DNA from: Ostrinia nubilalis
Taxonomy: Eukaryota > Arthropoda > Insecta > Lepidoptera > Crambidae
Length of the DNA stretch: 64,000 nt
Assembly (NCBI RefSeq): GCF_963855985.1
Contig: NC_087118.1
Location: forward strand, 2,356,001-2,420,000
Reading direction: 5' to 3'
The notes beneath the pieces were generated by a model. The model was not told where the DNA came from, did no database searches, and worked only from the letters and a program-made list of their open reading frames with translations. Made by a program: the position numbers and the translations under genes. Shown piece after piece: positions 1-11,912 of the stretch. How positions within the stretch are numbered: position 1 is the first letter of the stretch; each line of letters opens with the position of its first letter.

Positions 1-180
1 CCCGCCGCATTTAAACCTATTTATTAAATTTTAAACAGTTCATTTAAATTTTAAACATTCCAATCTCATTATACTAATTTATATTAATATATTAAGATAT
101 CAAAACGTTCAAAATGTGTTGCTGTACACGCTGTACACGAGCCGGTGTTCTCTTTTAAGATATTTGTAAGTGATAAATTA

Positions 181-1000
181 GGATTACTAATGTTTGGCCA
201 AAAAACGTTTCCCAAATTATCACATCGCAAACAACGTTTCGCAAATTTTCATTTGGCAAATTCTCATTTGGCAAAGCAACTTATTGCAAACTTTTAATTC
301 GCAAATGTTGTTTTTGGCATATTATTGTTTAGCAAATTATTGTTTGGCAAAGTATGGTTTGCCAAATGTTTCATTAGGCAAAAATATTTCACGATAAACT
401 ATTTACAAAATAATTTGATTGGTGCATAGAATGGATACAAATTAGCTTGTGGTTATTATTTTGTTTAGTGGGTAGTTAATATAAAATTTGTTCTACGTTA
501 ATTTCCTTATTTCATTCTTTTTATCGAAATTTCCAAACGATAATAAACAATAGAGGTTATTCTAGCGCTCGGCGGCAGCTGCCGCGGCACGCTTCGCTCG
601 CCTTCGCGCATTAAGGGTCACTGTTCTAACCTAACCTAACCTACTTTTTTCTGTAATACCTACTTTTTGCAACCATAGTATTTCCTGCAATGTTTTACAT
701 AAAATTCTTGTGAAAACCATGATCATGTGCCTTATACTTTGATTTGTGGGTAACGGTGGGTAAGTATGTGAAGTGTCAATTTGACCAAACAAATTATTTG
801 GGATATAATATTTGGCAACATAAAACATTTGCTATATAAACATTTGCCAAGTAAAATTTGGCCAAATAATAATTTGACCAAATGAATTAGTTGCGAAAAG
901 TACAGTTGCTAAAAGTTCATTTGGGAAATGAAACTTTGGCGATAAGTTGTTTGCGAAGTGAAATTTGGCGAAAAGTAATTTGGCCAAACGGAAGGATACC
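181..1000. mobile_element. MULE-like non-autonomous DNA element (9-bp TSD)
   Basis: The element is flanked by the 9-bp duplication GATAAATTA (172-180 and 1001-1009). The paralogous empty site near 49160 has this sequence once. It starts GGATTACTAATG and ends GGAAGGATACC. The two ends share an inward GTTTGGCCAAA but otherwise have poor terminal inverted repeats. Both subterminal regions (about 195-400 and 790-995) carry many copies of TTTGGCAAA-like motifs about 17 bp apart, inverted at the opposite end. The centre (about 565-612) is GC-rich. No coding region is evident. A 9-bp TSD is typical of Mutator-like elements; the superfamily is inferred from that alone. A second copy lies at 26417-28335. 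Confidence 0.7.
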
Positions 1001-1099
1001 GATAAATTAATGTGATTACTTTCTTACTTTTACCTCGACTGTCGGTAATTATTATTAATAACTGGTAAGTAACATAATATACATAAATTAAAACGAACT

Positions 1100-1240
1100 G
1101 TCCCACCCGTGACAGTAACAGGGGGGCGTCACCACCGTCAATACCGAATCGCTGGTTCCGATTTTTGCCACGTTGGAAACTTCAACTATATGTTGAAATG
1201 ATGGTGGCGCCCCCCTGTCAATGTGTTTGGTGACACGGTT
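1100..1240. repeat. Short inverted repeat with GGGGGGCG arms
   Basis: An AACAGGGGGGCGTCACCACC-type arm at about 1117-1137 is matched by the inverse GGTGGCGCCCCCCTGTCA at 1203-1220, around a loop of about 65 bp. Copy 2 of the duplication retains it at about 49275-49380 with a cleaner left arm. It is probably a small MITE or its remnant; no target duplication was identified. Confidence 0.5.
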
Positions 1241-1348
1241 CAGTTTAAATTAGTTCATCTATATGACTGTAAGTAATGAACAGCGCAGCCGCCACCGGTC
1301 TTATTGATCCTTGAGGGGATAATGACATTAATTAATCAGTAAGACGTA

Positions 1349-2002
1349 TTATGGATCGAAATAGCGATTTATGGACATATTGATTTTTTTCTTTCACAAT
1401 GTCTATTTGAAAAAAATACTTATCGAACGTAACTTACGTTATTCTGATGAATAAATGTCGTTAAAAGTTTTTCTCTAAAATCAATAGTTAGGCTGGAAAA
1501 AAATGTTTTCCATTTTCGTTGTATGGAATGAAACTTAAAGTGGTCAATTTCGACTAAGCCTATGGCTTGTTGACTATAATCCTAAACTATCAGCGCGCGC
1601 CCAAAGTTGCCCGTTCAGTAGTTACAAGGTTCCAAAATATGAGTTAAATATTTGTCAGTAATTTAAGGTTAATTTAAATTGTTAACGTATGGAATCTTTA
1701 TATTTTCGTTGAATCTTTAAAGATATTCCAAAAAAAGTCACTTTAACTAACTTTTTTCCACATAACTTGTGAACGGGCAACTTTAGGCGCGCGCTGATAG
1801 TGTAGGATTATAGTCAACAAGCCATTTCATTTCATACAACGAAAATGGAAAATATTTTTTTCCAACCAAACTATTGGTTTTAAAGAAAATCTAACGACAT
1901 ATATTCATCAGAATAACGTAACGTATCGATAGGTATTTTTTTCAAATAGAAATTATGAAAAATATCGCTATGTCCATAAATCGCAATTTCGATCCATAGT
2001 GT
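1349..2002. mobile_element. Foldback element (long inverted repeat)
   Basis: Two arms of about 260-300 bp (about 1349-1640 and 1745-2000) are inverted copies. Both contain ATGGATCGAAAT at the outer edge, a TCCATTTTCGTTGTATG segment and an inner CTATCAGCGCGCG segment. The central spacer is about 100 bp and AT-rich. A possible GACGTA repeat flanks the element (1343-1348, 2003-2008), but the arm ends are uneven, so the TSD is uncertain. The duplicated copy is at 49504-50173. No protein is encoded. Confidence 0.7.
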
Positions 2003-2008
2003 GACGTA

Positions 2009-3815
2009 ACCTATCAATATGAATTTAAAAAATAGAAGTTGTGAAAAAAAAACGCTGTCCAAAATTTCGCTTTTCGATCGATCCATAATAGAAGTTTTTT
2101 TTTAAAACATGATGATGACATTCACAACGCTAAAAAATTATTATTTTTATCTCATAAAGATAAAAGTAAATTATGCCTGTTCCACTTTTACCTACTTTCG
2201 AGGGACCTCAATTTTTCAGTCGTACAAAACAAAATTTGACAGAAGGGCGCTACACGGGTTAAAATTCACATTTTTGTCCTTTGACGTTTCAAAATCTTTT
2301 GATTATTTCCGAACGAAACATCCTATCACTCTCTAATCTATGGTCCCTACACCCCCCCTCTTGACAAACTGTCAAACAAAAGTTTGTTTTGATTTGGTTG
2401 GTGTTGTTTTGTTCGAATGAAATTAATAAGAATAGTTACTTACATACATATCTCAAAGAAATAATCTATAGCTGAAACAAGTGATCTTAAAAATAATAGT
2501 AACAGAAGCCTTGTACAATATTGCAACAATATCTGAGTTTTCAATGTGATACTGTTACGTTAACTCTGTGCATATTTTGCCTGTGTAAAATAAAGAGAAT
2601 GGTGATTGCAGCGTAAGGTAATGCTTGATGATAACTATGAAACGTTTGATAATTGATGGCACTATTAATTATTCAATAATATTTAAGAGGTCAAAGTTTT
2701 TGAGGATGAATGTTTTTTACTCTTGCACTCTAAAAGTATTGTACAGTTTTGATGAATAAATTGTTTAACTGTAAGGCTGGATTGCACCATCTTACTTTAA
2801 CAAACATCAAAAATCTATCAAACTTCATTCAGAAAACACCAGTTATCGTTAAAGTAACGGTCAAAGTTAGGTAATGCAATTGAGCCTTAATGTTTACAAC
2901 AAAATGTAAGCACAATATCTATCAATTTAATTAAAGTTATATATTTTACTTTTCAGATGTTAAAGTGATCAATAATGATGTACAACTTGTCCCGGAAAAC
3001 CAATATTTAATGAAAATTAATAAAATCTTAACAAACCACAGTAAACTGTTCATAATTCCAAAATATTTAATTGAACATAAATTGATTATTATCTTTAAAT
3101 AAGCCTTCTTAATAAATGAGTGTTTTAAAATTCATTGGGTTTTAATTAATATTAAATATCTAATAAGTTGAGATAAAAATGATATAGGAATGTTATCAAC
3201 TGAACTAAGTAAATATAATAAAGTATCAATCAATCATCAATGTTAATGGAGTTCAAGATAATAGTAATATTTTGATGGTAATGATACAGACGGAGACAAG
3301 GCTATTTTCATAAATAAAAATAGATAAATAAAATCTTTTAAATACACTAAACTTTTGGCTCTTGTGCATAAAATCTTACTTTTACAGGCATGGTATGCAG
3401 CTAAATGCATCAAATAAATTATTAAGTAAATACTTTTATTTTTCTTACTGTTATAATTTTGCTGTGTGTAGGTTTTTCATATCCAGATTTTTTCTTAGAG
3501 ATTATTAGTTTTCTTTGTGTAATGAAGTACTATAACACTAACTTTATTTATTAGTAAGAAGGCAATACTTATCACATTTAGTCTCAACATTTGTCATAAT
3601 AATATAGGTACGAGTAGGTACTTTAGTAAGTCCTGTTCTTTATATTTTAATAAAATATTAAAATATATTACCCATAATCAAACCAACTGAAATCTATTAA
3701 AAATTACAACCTGTATTTTTATTGCATCAATTGTTAGGGTTACATATGTATAAGGATGAAATCTCTCTAACAAACTTGATAAATCAAATAAAATGAAAAC
3801 CATGAAATCTTTCAA
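2009..3815. other. AT-rich duplicated DNA without a recognised gene
   Basis: This stretch aligns with about 50180-52240 of copy 2. It contains only short chance open frames. It includes an inverted TTGACAAACTGTCAAACAAA stretch near 2360 and TACCTACTTT-type simple motifs. I see no exon, RNA gene or complete element. Confidence 0.5.
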
Positions 3816-3933
3816 TGCAGTTCTCTTTCTTTTCAAAAACAAAGGAATGTTTTCGTTCAGTAAAATTTTCTATCTACAGTATTATGAGTACTTACTTTCC
3901 CTCTAGGTAGCATTACAAAATTCCACCCTGTAT
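3816..3933 (-). mobile_element. Right-arm remnant of a CAGGGTGGAATTTT TIR element
   Basis: The segment ends ATTCCACCCTG followed by TA and matches the right arm of the element at 51905-52450. The left arm is missing from copy 1, where sequence around 3650-3670 replaces it. It is probably a partly deleted TA-inserting (Tc1/mariner-type or MITE) element. Confidence 0.6.
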
Positions 3934-4189
3934 ATACAATAATATTTATTTAATTAATTAATAACTACAATTTATAACACACAAAAGTTAGTGAGATGGC
4001 TGAAAGAAATTTCAGTTACATTTTAATGAAACTACCTACTATGATATACATAATGTTTTTTTTGGTTTTATAGAACATTTATTTCTCATTAAAAACATTA
4101 CAGTCACTTACATGAGAAATTAACAAATTTTATGTAGGTAGATAATTTACAAGTTGTCCAATAGCCAGAACAAGCAGATAAAGCTAATG

Positions 4190-4307
4190 ATAAAGCCAGT
4201 TCTATTTCTTTTTAAAAATAAAGGAATGTTTTCTTTGAGAAAAAATTTCTATCTACAATATTAAGAGTACTTTCCCTCCAGGTGGCATTACAAAATTCCA
4301 CCCTGTA
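4190..4307 (-). mobile_element. Second isolated arm of the CAGGGTGGAATTTT family
   Basis: It repeats the 3816-3933 sequence with small changes, again ending ATTCCACCCTG plus TA. It has no match at this place in copy 2, so it is a copy-1-specific insertion or rearrangement. The intervening 3935-4190 and the following 4310-4705 are AT-rich and hold no gene that I can see. Confidence 0.55.
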
Positions 4308-4709
4308 TAGTAGTAATATTTTGTTAGTTATGTTTGGTCTAATCTACTTTTTAAATTTCTTTCAAAATATGTGCTTAACTATCTATGTACATAGTTAATT
4401 ATGTAGGTAGTTAGGTATTTACAAAGAAAGCTTTGGCGTGCCGCGTCAGTTGCTGCTAAGGCGTAAGTAATCATTCGACTTGCACTTTGGTTTTATGTTC
4501 CTATATTATTTCATAATGCCCGCTCGTTGCACAAGTACCTATAACCTATGTACAAGCACAGTACAAGTTTCTGATTCTTGCTTAAGAAATATTATGAATT
4601 AAAATCTATAAAAATGTGTAGGATATAACTACCCACAAGACACGGGAGGAGCAGTTACTTAGTGGGTTATATGGTGGGGCTCATCACCTTGCCAGATAGG
4701 TAAGGACCA

Positions 4710-5541
4710 TGTCGCAGTCAGATTGTATAATCCGCCGTTTTACATTACAGCTAGGCATTTTGCATTACAGCTCTGTTTTGTAATACGGCGGATTAACGTT
4801 TAGCCGGATTGAATACGGCTGAATGAAAATCCGCCGGAATGTATTCGGCGCCAAACGTTCTTCAATACGGCTAGCCGTAATGTAAAACAGCGTGTCATTA
4901 CCCGCCGCTTTGACAGTTTTTAGTTCCTATTTTCAATACCGTGGCGCTGCCGGACAAAGTGGCTATGCTATGGATTCTGGTGTTCGGCGGAATCCTACAC
5001 AATATTATTAGTGTAAAAATATGAAATCATGGCAGTGGCCGGTGAAGATAATTTTATCTTAAAGAAAAATAACCCAGAAAAAATGACTAAAACTTTATTG
5101 TTTTGAGTTACCTGTTCCCTTTGATCATTTTTAATGTCTAAAAAAGACTAAAGCCAAATATCTAATTAATTCTTAAAATGTTTAGAAAAGTCTAATTGTT
5201 TTGAGTTACTTTTTTTTAGATGGCTATCCCTTGTGATTTATAAATAAGTAAAAAAAAATACTGAAGCCAAATATATTATTTAGTATACAGTAACGAAGGT
5301 AATAATTCTTAAAATCTGTCTTATTAAAATTTATTTTCATTAAACATTGTTTTATTTTGTAAGTATGGTCACCCTACAATCTATAGAAGTACGATGCGGC
5401 TAAACGTGGGCCGCCGTATTGAAGAACATATCGCAATGACAATCCGCCTAAACGTTGAACCGCCGTATTACAAAACAGAGCTGTAATGTAAAATGCCTAG
5501 TGGTAATGTAAAACGGCGGATTATACAATCCGACTGCGACA
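4710..5541. mobile_element. TIR DNA element with 4-bp ACCA TSD
   Basis: It starts TGTCGCAGTC and ends GACTGCGACA, flanked by ACCA at 4706-4709 and 5542-5545. Copy 2 near 52690 has the uninterrupted GGACCATATGAG site. The inverted repeats extend about 95 bp inward with few mismatches. Many CGGCGGATT, TACGGC and GTAATGTAAAA words recur in both orientations. No transposase frame is visible. A 4-bp TSD fits Chapaev or Sola types among others; the superfamily is not resolved. Confidence 0.8.
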
Positions 5542-5545
5542 ACCA

Positions 5546-5944
5546 TATGAGTTGTGAACGCGGGACATTACCAAGTATCGGCGTGTGCCTCAAACATTCG
5601 TCAACGGTCCCTATTCGGTTTCAAACAAGGAAAACGTCATTACGCCTTCGGCTTTCAGTGTGCGGCATGAATGATATATTGTGCTGGTGGCCACTGTCCG
5701 AGGCATCTGGCAGGCAGGCAGGCACTGGTCATGTCGAGGACTACAGCCGGCAGAAAATGGTCGTTGCTTACCTAAGTGGGCTTCTGGAGCGGTATTAACT
5801 ATATCTGCAATGATGCTACCTGGCATCTAAACCCCAAAACGCCCGTAGCCCGTCAATGCTTGTATCATCCGGTTGGCAAATGACCATGCTACCCGATGTC
5901 GCAGTCACTATGCCTAGACAGCCTCCATCACTCGCCACTGGTAC
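5546..5944. other. Duplicated non-coding stretch
   Basis: This stretch aligns with about 52695-53070 of copy 2. Open frames of about 70-100 codons occur, but they are not preserved across indels between the copies and show no domain. I see no supported gene. Confidence 0.5.
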
Positions 5945-5952
5945 CTCCGGAG

Positions 5953-6242
5953 TAGGGTTGCCAGGTCCAAAATCACAAAAGCCGGACTTTGTGCTTCATT
6001 TGGCCGGACATGCAATTAGTGTCGGCTCATGAGTGAGTACTATCATCATCGGTTGCTAACGAACATCCTGATGCGTGCGCTTCATATGATTCTGTGGCTC
6101 GACTTTCGCGAGCGCGGCGCGCGCTTTCCCTGGCGCGGCAACCAAATAAAAAGCCGGATAGGCCGGACAAGGCAATATTAGGCCGGACAAGTCCCTAAAA
6201 AGCCAAACATGTCCGGCTAAAGTCGGACGCCTGGCAACCCTA
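5953..6242. mobile_element. hAT-type MITE (8-bp TSD)
   Basis: The ends are TAGGGTTGCCAGG and CCTGGCAACCCTA, a 13-bp perfect terminal inverted repeat. The perfect 8-bp duplication CTCCGGAG lies at 5945-5952 and 6243-6250. Copy 2 near 53070 shows the single CTCCGGAG empty site. The interior repeats GGCCGGACA words. An 8-bp TSD with this TIR type is characteristic of hAT elements. It is 290 bp and non-autonomous. Confidence 0.85.
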
Positions 6243-6250
6243 CTCCGGAG

Positions 6251-7033
6251 CCGTCCTGTGAAACTACCCTTAGTGTAATTAAACGCACTGCCCTCTACTC
6301 TATAGAAATAAACCAGTTAACCAAGTGAAGTGCGTGTCGTGCCACGCGCAGTGTAGGGTTTCGTAGTTGCCCGTCGTTACCACAATATATTTCAGAAGCA
6401 AGCAATTACTTCATCTTAAGTCACTTTTAATGGGGGGACGCCTTACTTAAGTACTCGAACAAAAATTGGCTTAAAGTGCTACTTTAATATTTTGCAAACT
6501 GAATCCGTTTAAATAAAAAAATAGTCTTAGAAACTCCCAAGCCATTATAAAAGACTTATATACAACGATACCCTACAGATGGGGTAGAAGATTTAAAAAA
6601 AAAATCCCCACTTTACATAGGGAAACTACACAAAAAAAATATTTTTCAAAATTTTATTTTATTACTTTGCCGACGTGAAATAAATACATACCAACGGTGA
6701 AGTAGCAATACCTCCTATAATTTTTTAAGAAATCGATTTCATTTTTCATTACAATAGGCATAAAATTTAATTTCATGTGAACATTTTCCATTCGAAATAA
6801 GGGTTCCTTGTCAGGACTACGAACCCTAAAAAAGAGTGATTACCTACAAACTAATTTGCAGTTGTTAGTAGACAATATTTACAAGTTACTACGTAACTCT
6901 CGGTGCACGAATCCGATTTTCACTTGAACGGTTTATCGTCTCTGGATAAGTAAGTACATAATATATTTTTGTGTTTTTCTCCTTCTCTACTTAGTCCTGT
7001 CTTAAATATTAAATATTAAAATTAATGACGATT
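6251..7033. other. Duplicated AT-rich stretch, no gene seen
   Basis: This aligns with about 53080-53763. It contains runs of A and a segment at 6684-6716 that is the single-armed counterpart of the perfect hairpin at 53500-53565. No coding feature is supported. Confidence 0.5.
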
Positions 7034-9364
7034 TTCGGGCTTTGAACTATCGTTCGGCCTTCGGTCTCGCCTTAGTAAGCTCCTGTATACAATTTGTATG
7101 GAGAATTTAGTTCCGTTACGAAAGTGATTGACAGCTTGGCGGCCATCTTGGATTTTCAAAATTCTGTATTTTTCCCTTGATCTGGACTACTTTCCGCACC
7201 GAACCCCATTTTTACTCTTTCTCTAAGTTTACCGAGTTCCGAGCAGCAATGCCAAAACCCCATGTCCAAAAATTGTGTAATCCCGTAACTCCAAGTGTTG
7301 CCAGGTCATCGATATAAAAATGGTCAAATGTCATTAGTTTCACTAATTTCCACACGTTTCAATAAAAAAAATCAATCACCGGAAGTCATTAATTATTTCC
7401 ATTTCTTTCATATAAGGACCAAATCTCCAACAATATGGCAACATTGCAGAAATTTCTTTACCCAAGCGATACCTCTTAACAAGACACATGAACGCCTCAT
7501 ACAACCCAACTTTCGCGAATATTGCCATCTACCCTAATAATGCATTTTAAAAATACGAAAAATGAAACTTTTTACCAATCGGCCGCTTGCTCCGCCGCCA
7601 TCTTGATTTTTCCATGATTTTTTATTTTTCCAATAATAAGGGTCATATAACCAACCAAACACCATTTTTAGATTTTTTCTGCCATATCTCCATCTGTCCG
7701 TTCCTTAACTATAAAGATACCCATGTCGCAAAATATACTTTTTCTCATAGCTTCCAGTGTTGCCAGATGATCGAGAAGAAAATGGTCAAATAATATTTTT
7801 AGGATTACTTTGCACGAGTTCACATCCAAATTTTTGACCGGAACTCATTATTTACATTTTTTTAATTTTTTTGACCAAATCTCCAAAAATATGGCAACGC
7901 TGATAAAACTTATTTACCCAAGCAACACCACTTGACAAAACACACATACGCCTCATACAACCCGACTTTCCCAAATGTTGCCAACTGCCCGAAAAATGCA
8001 TTTGAAAAATCAGAAAACTGAAACTTTTTATAAAATGGCCGCCCGCTCAGCCGCCATCTTGATTTTCTTACATTTCGGATTTTTCCCATAATCTGGGTCG
8101 TATAACCGACTAAACCCCATTTTTGGATTTTTTCTCCCATGTGTTCTTCTGTCCGTCCATAACTTTAAAGACACCCATGTCGAAAAAAATACTTTTTCCC
8201 GTAGCTCCCAGTGTTGCCAGGTGATCGAGACGAAAATGGTCAAATGTCATTTGCACGACCCCTTTGCAGGAGGCGTCATCCAAATTTTTGACCGGAAGTC
8301 GTTATTTCTACTTTCGACATTTTTGGACTAAATCTCCCAAAGTGTGGCAATACTGGAGAAATTTCTTCATCCAAGCAAAACCTCTGGACAGGACACACAA
8401 CCGCCTCATACAACTCGACTTTCCAAAATGTTGCCAAGTACTCGAAAAATTAATTCCAATATTTCGAAATTTTCAACTTTTTACAAAATGGCCGCTCGCT
8501 CAACCGCCATCTTGATTTTTTGACATTTCGGATTTTTCCCATAATTTAGGTCGTATATTCGACAAAACCTCATTTTTATTTTTTTTCTGCCACAACTCCT
8601 TCTGTCTGTCCTTAACTTTAAACGAAAATTTGTTTTCCCCGTAACTTTCAGTGTTGCCAGACTTTTTTGATAAAAATAGGGAAATATCATTCGGGTCCCC
8701 AATCGTCACCAAACTGCATACCAACTTTTTGGAATTTCTAGAAATTTCCATTTTCTACTATCCGGGGCCATGGTGGAAAATTTTCTACCAAAATGGTAGT
8801 TTTTTTCGATTCATAGCAACACTCGAGGCACAGACCAACAATCGCTCGGAACATTGTACCCTACTCCGGTGTCGTCAGCTACCGGAAAATTGGTGTCAAA
8901 CTTTAGGGAATTTCATGATCGCAACAAAATGGCCGACGGCTCAGCCGCCATCTTGTTTTTTGATAATCTGTGAATGTGGCTCTTAAGAAGACTATACATG
9001 TCACAAATATTCAAAAGAAATTTTCAAAAACAATTGCGCAACTCAGAATGTCAACTCCCTAAACACACCCCTGAAATCTCATTTTCAATCCAAGATGGCG
9101 GCGCGGCCATTTTGTTTTTCCGTTTTTTTCTCACATTTTCGATCACCAAATGACAACTTCAACCGGCCCACAAAAAATAAAAAAAATCAGGACGAAAAAC
9201 GAAAAAGTTGGTGTGTCAAAAAAGGCCGCCATTTTGTTTTTTAGTACAAAAAATCTGATAAGCTGCGTGTTGAAAAATCTACTTCAAAACAAGTGCTGTT
9301 ACTCGTACCCTCCTCCTCTCTAAACCCCCCAAAGATAGCCATGATCAGTGAGTCAGTCATTGAG
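7034..9364 (-). repeat. Array A, degenerate unit 1
   Basis: This is a diverged unit of the 2.2-kb repeat. It starts with part of the CGGCCTTCGG block and GTATACAATTTGTATGG. It runs through sub-repeats marked by AGTGTTGCCAG and ends in the GTGAGTCAGT...GTGGTAATCG 5' region without TATATAATATAGA. It is paralogous to 54009-56845. It is the oldest-looking member of the array. Confidence 0.7.
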
Positions 9365-10003
9365 TGGTAATCGTGCTAAGCATACAATTTGTATGGCTCT
9401 CCATTCTAATCTCTATTAGTTCAATTACGAAAACGGCTGAAAATTTGGCGGCCATCTTGGATTTATAAAATTTTGCATTTTTCCCTTAATCTGGACCATT
9501 TTCGGCGCCGAACCCCATTTTTACTTTTTTTCTATCCTCACCCAGTCCCGAGGAGCAACGCCTTAAAAACACCCATGTCCCAAAACTTTGAGTTCGCCTA
9601 ACTCCGAGTGTTGCCAGGTGATCGAGATCAAAATAGTCAAATGTCATTAGTTTCACCTATTTGCAGGAGGCGTCATCCAAATTTTTGACCGAAAGTCGTT
9701 ATTTCAATTTTTTACATTTTTTGACCAAATCTCCCAAACTATGGCAACACTGGAAATTTTTGTTTTTCTAAACGACACTCCTTAATAAACTACGTAATTG
9801 CCCCAAACAACTCGACTTTAGCAAATGTTGCCAACTGCCCGAAAAATGCATTTGAAAAATCAGAAAACTGAAACATTTTACAAAATGGCCGCCCGCTCAG
9901 CCGCCATCTTGATTTTCTGACATTTCGGATTTTTCCCATAATCTGGGTCGTATAACCGACTAAACTCCATTTTTAGTTTTTTCCTGCCATGTCTCCTTCT
10001 GTC
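9365..10003 (-). repeat. Array A, truncated unit 2
   Basis: Only the GCATACAATTTGTATGG head and roughly one sub-repeat are present. The unit stops abruptly at CTGTCCGTCC and fuses to TCGCCTTTTTCTACG of the next unit, which suggests deletion or unequal exchange inside the array. Confidence 0.65.
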
Positions 10004-11912
10004 CGTCCTCGCCTTTTTCTACGTTAGCTAAGCCCCCCTGCATACAATTTGTATGGAGAATTTAGTCCCTTTAGGAAAACGGGTGAACGCTTGGCGGCCA
10101 TCTTGGATTTCCAAAATTTTGCATTTTTGCCTTAATCTGGACCATTCTCCGCGCCGAACCCCATTTTTACTTTTTTTCTAACTTCACCCAATCCCGAATT
10201 CATTTGTTTCTACAATTCCTCATTCCTCCGTTGTCCCAAAACTTTGAGTTCCCCTAACTCCCAGTGTTGCCAGGTGATCGAGTTGAAAATAGTCAAATGT
10301 CATTAGTTTGACCTATTTGCAGGAGGCGTCATCCAAATTTTTGACCGGAAGTCGTTATTTCCATTTTTTACATTTTTGGACCAAATCTCCCAAAGCATGG
10401 CAACACTGGAAATTTTTGGTTTTCCAATCGATACTCCTTGACAAACTACGTAATCGCCCCATACAACCTGACTTTCCCGAATGTTGCCAACTACCCGAAA
10501 AACGCATTTGAAAAATCGAAAATCTGAAACTTTTTACAAAATGGCCGCCAGCTCAGCCGCCATCTTGATTTTCTGACATTTCGGATTTTTCCCATAGTCT
10601 GGATCGTATAACCGACCAAACCCCATTTTTAGACTTTTCCTCCCATATCTCCTTCTGTCCGTCCTTAACTTTAAAGACACCCATGTCGAAAAAAATACTT
10701 TTCCGCGTAGCTCCCAGTGTTGCCAGGTGATCGAGATGAAAATGGTCAAATGTCATTTGCACGACCCCTTTGCAGGAGGCGTCATCCAAATTTTTGACCG
10801 GAAGTCGTTATTTCTACTTTCGACATTTTTGGACCAAATCTCCCAAAGTGTGGCAACACTGGAGAAATTTCTTCACCCAAGCGAAACCTCTCGACAAGAC
10901 ACACAACCGCCTCATACAACTCGACTTTCCAAAATGTTGCCAACTGCGAGAAAAATGAATTCCAAAAATTCGAAATTTTCAACTTTTTATAAAATGGCCG
11001 CCCACGCCGCCGCCATCTTGATTTTTTGACATTTCGGATTTTTCCCATAGTCTGGGTCGTATATCCAACCAAACCCCATTTTTATTTTTTTTCTGCCATG
11101 ACTCCTTCTGTCTGTCCTTAACTTTAAAGTCACCCATGTCGCAAAAAAATCTTTTCCCCATAACTTTCAGTGTTGCCAGACTTTTTTGATAAAAATGGTG
11201 AAATGTCATTCGGGTCCCCAAACGTCACCAAACTGCATACCAAGTTTTTGGAATTTTTGGAATTTTCCATTTTCTACTATCCGGGGCCGTGGTGGAAAAT
11301 TTTCTTCCAAAATGGTAGTTTTTTCCGATTCATGGCAACACTCGAATAACAGACCAACAATTGCCCGGAACATTGTACCCCACTCCGGTGTCGCCATCTG
11401 TCGGAAAATTGCTACCAAAGTTTGGGAATTTTTTGATCGCAACAAAATGGCCGACGGCTCGGCCGCCATCTTGTTTTTTGATAATCTGTAAATGTGGCTC
11501 TTAAGAAGACTATACATGTCACAAACACCTAAAAGAAATTTTCAAAAACAATTGCGCATCTCGGAGTGACACCTCCCTAAAAACACCCCGAAATCGCATT
11601 TTCAATCCAAGATGGCGGCGCGGCCATTTTGTTTTTCTTACTTTTTCTCAATTTTTTTAACACACTTTAGCAACCCCAACCAACCAACAAAAAAGAAAAA
11701 ATTCAGGATGAAAAACAAAAAAGTTGATGTCTCAAAAAATGCCGCCATTTTGTTTTTTGGTTAAAAAAATCCAGTAAAGCTGGCAGTCGAAAAATCTAGT
11801 TTAAAACAAACATTAACAATTTTACCCCTCTCCCCTCTAAATACCCCAAAAATACCCCTGATCAGTGAGTCAGTGAGTCAGTGAGTAGGAATCGAGCTTT
11901 ATATAGTATAGA
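10004..11912 (-). repeat. Array A, unit 3 (lacks the CTAG end)
   Basis: From CGCCTTTTTCTACGTTAGC to the 5'-end sequence TATATAGTATAGA. It carries three sub-repeats but lacks the GC-rich hairpin/CTAG end on its left. It joins the next unit at 11912|11913. Confidence 0.7.

Larger units (their letters stand above)
1..9364 (+). repeat. Segmental duplication, copy 1
   Basis: This block aligns in direct orientation with about 46675-56845. The alignment starts at CCCGCCGCAT and runs through the foldback element, the CAGGGTGGAATTTT elements and into the degenerate array unit. Long stretches differ by only a few percent by eye. The window starts inside this copy, so its left limit is unknown. Three insertions (181-1000, 4710-5541, 5953-6242) are absent from copy 2. 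Copy 2 has insertions at 46767-49078 and 54074-54592 that are absent here. Divergence looks too high for two alleles placed side by side, but a mis-assembly has not been excluded. Confidence 0.85.

Noticed and set aside
194..397. 67-codon frame rich in ANYCLA-type residues
   Set aside because: It is a translation of the iterated TTTGGCAAA boxes of the transposon end.
5493..5798. 101-codon plus-strand frame and its overlapping minus frame
   Set aside because: It begins inside the ACCA-flanked element and runs into duplicated flank; the paralogous copy does not preserve it.
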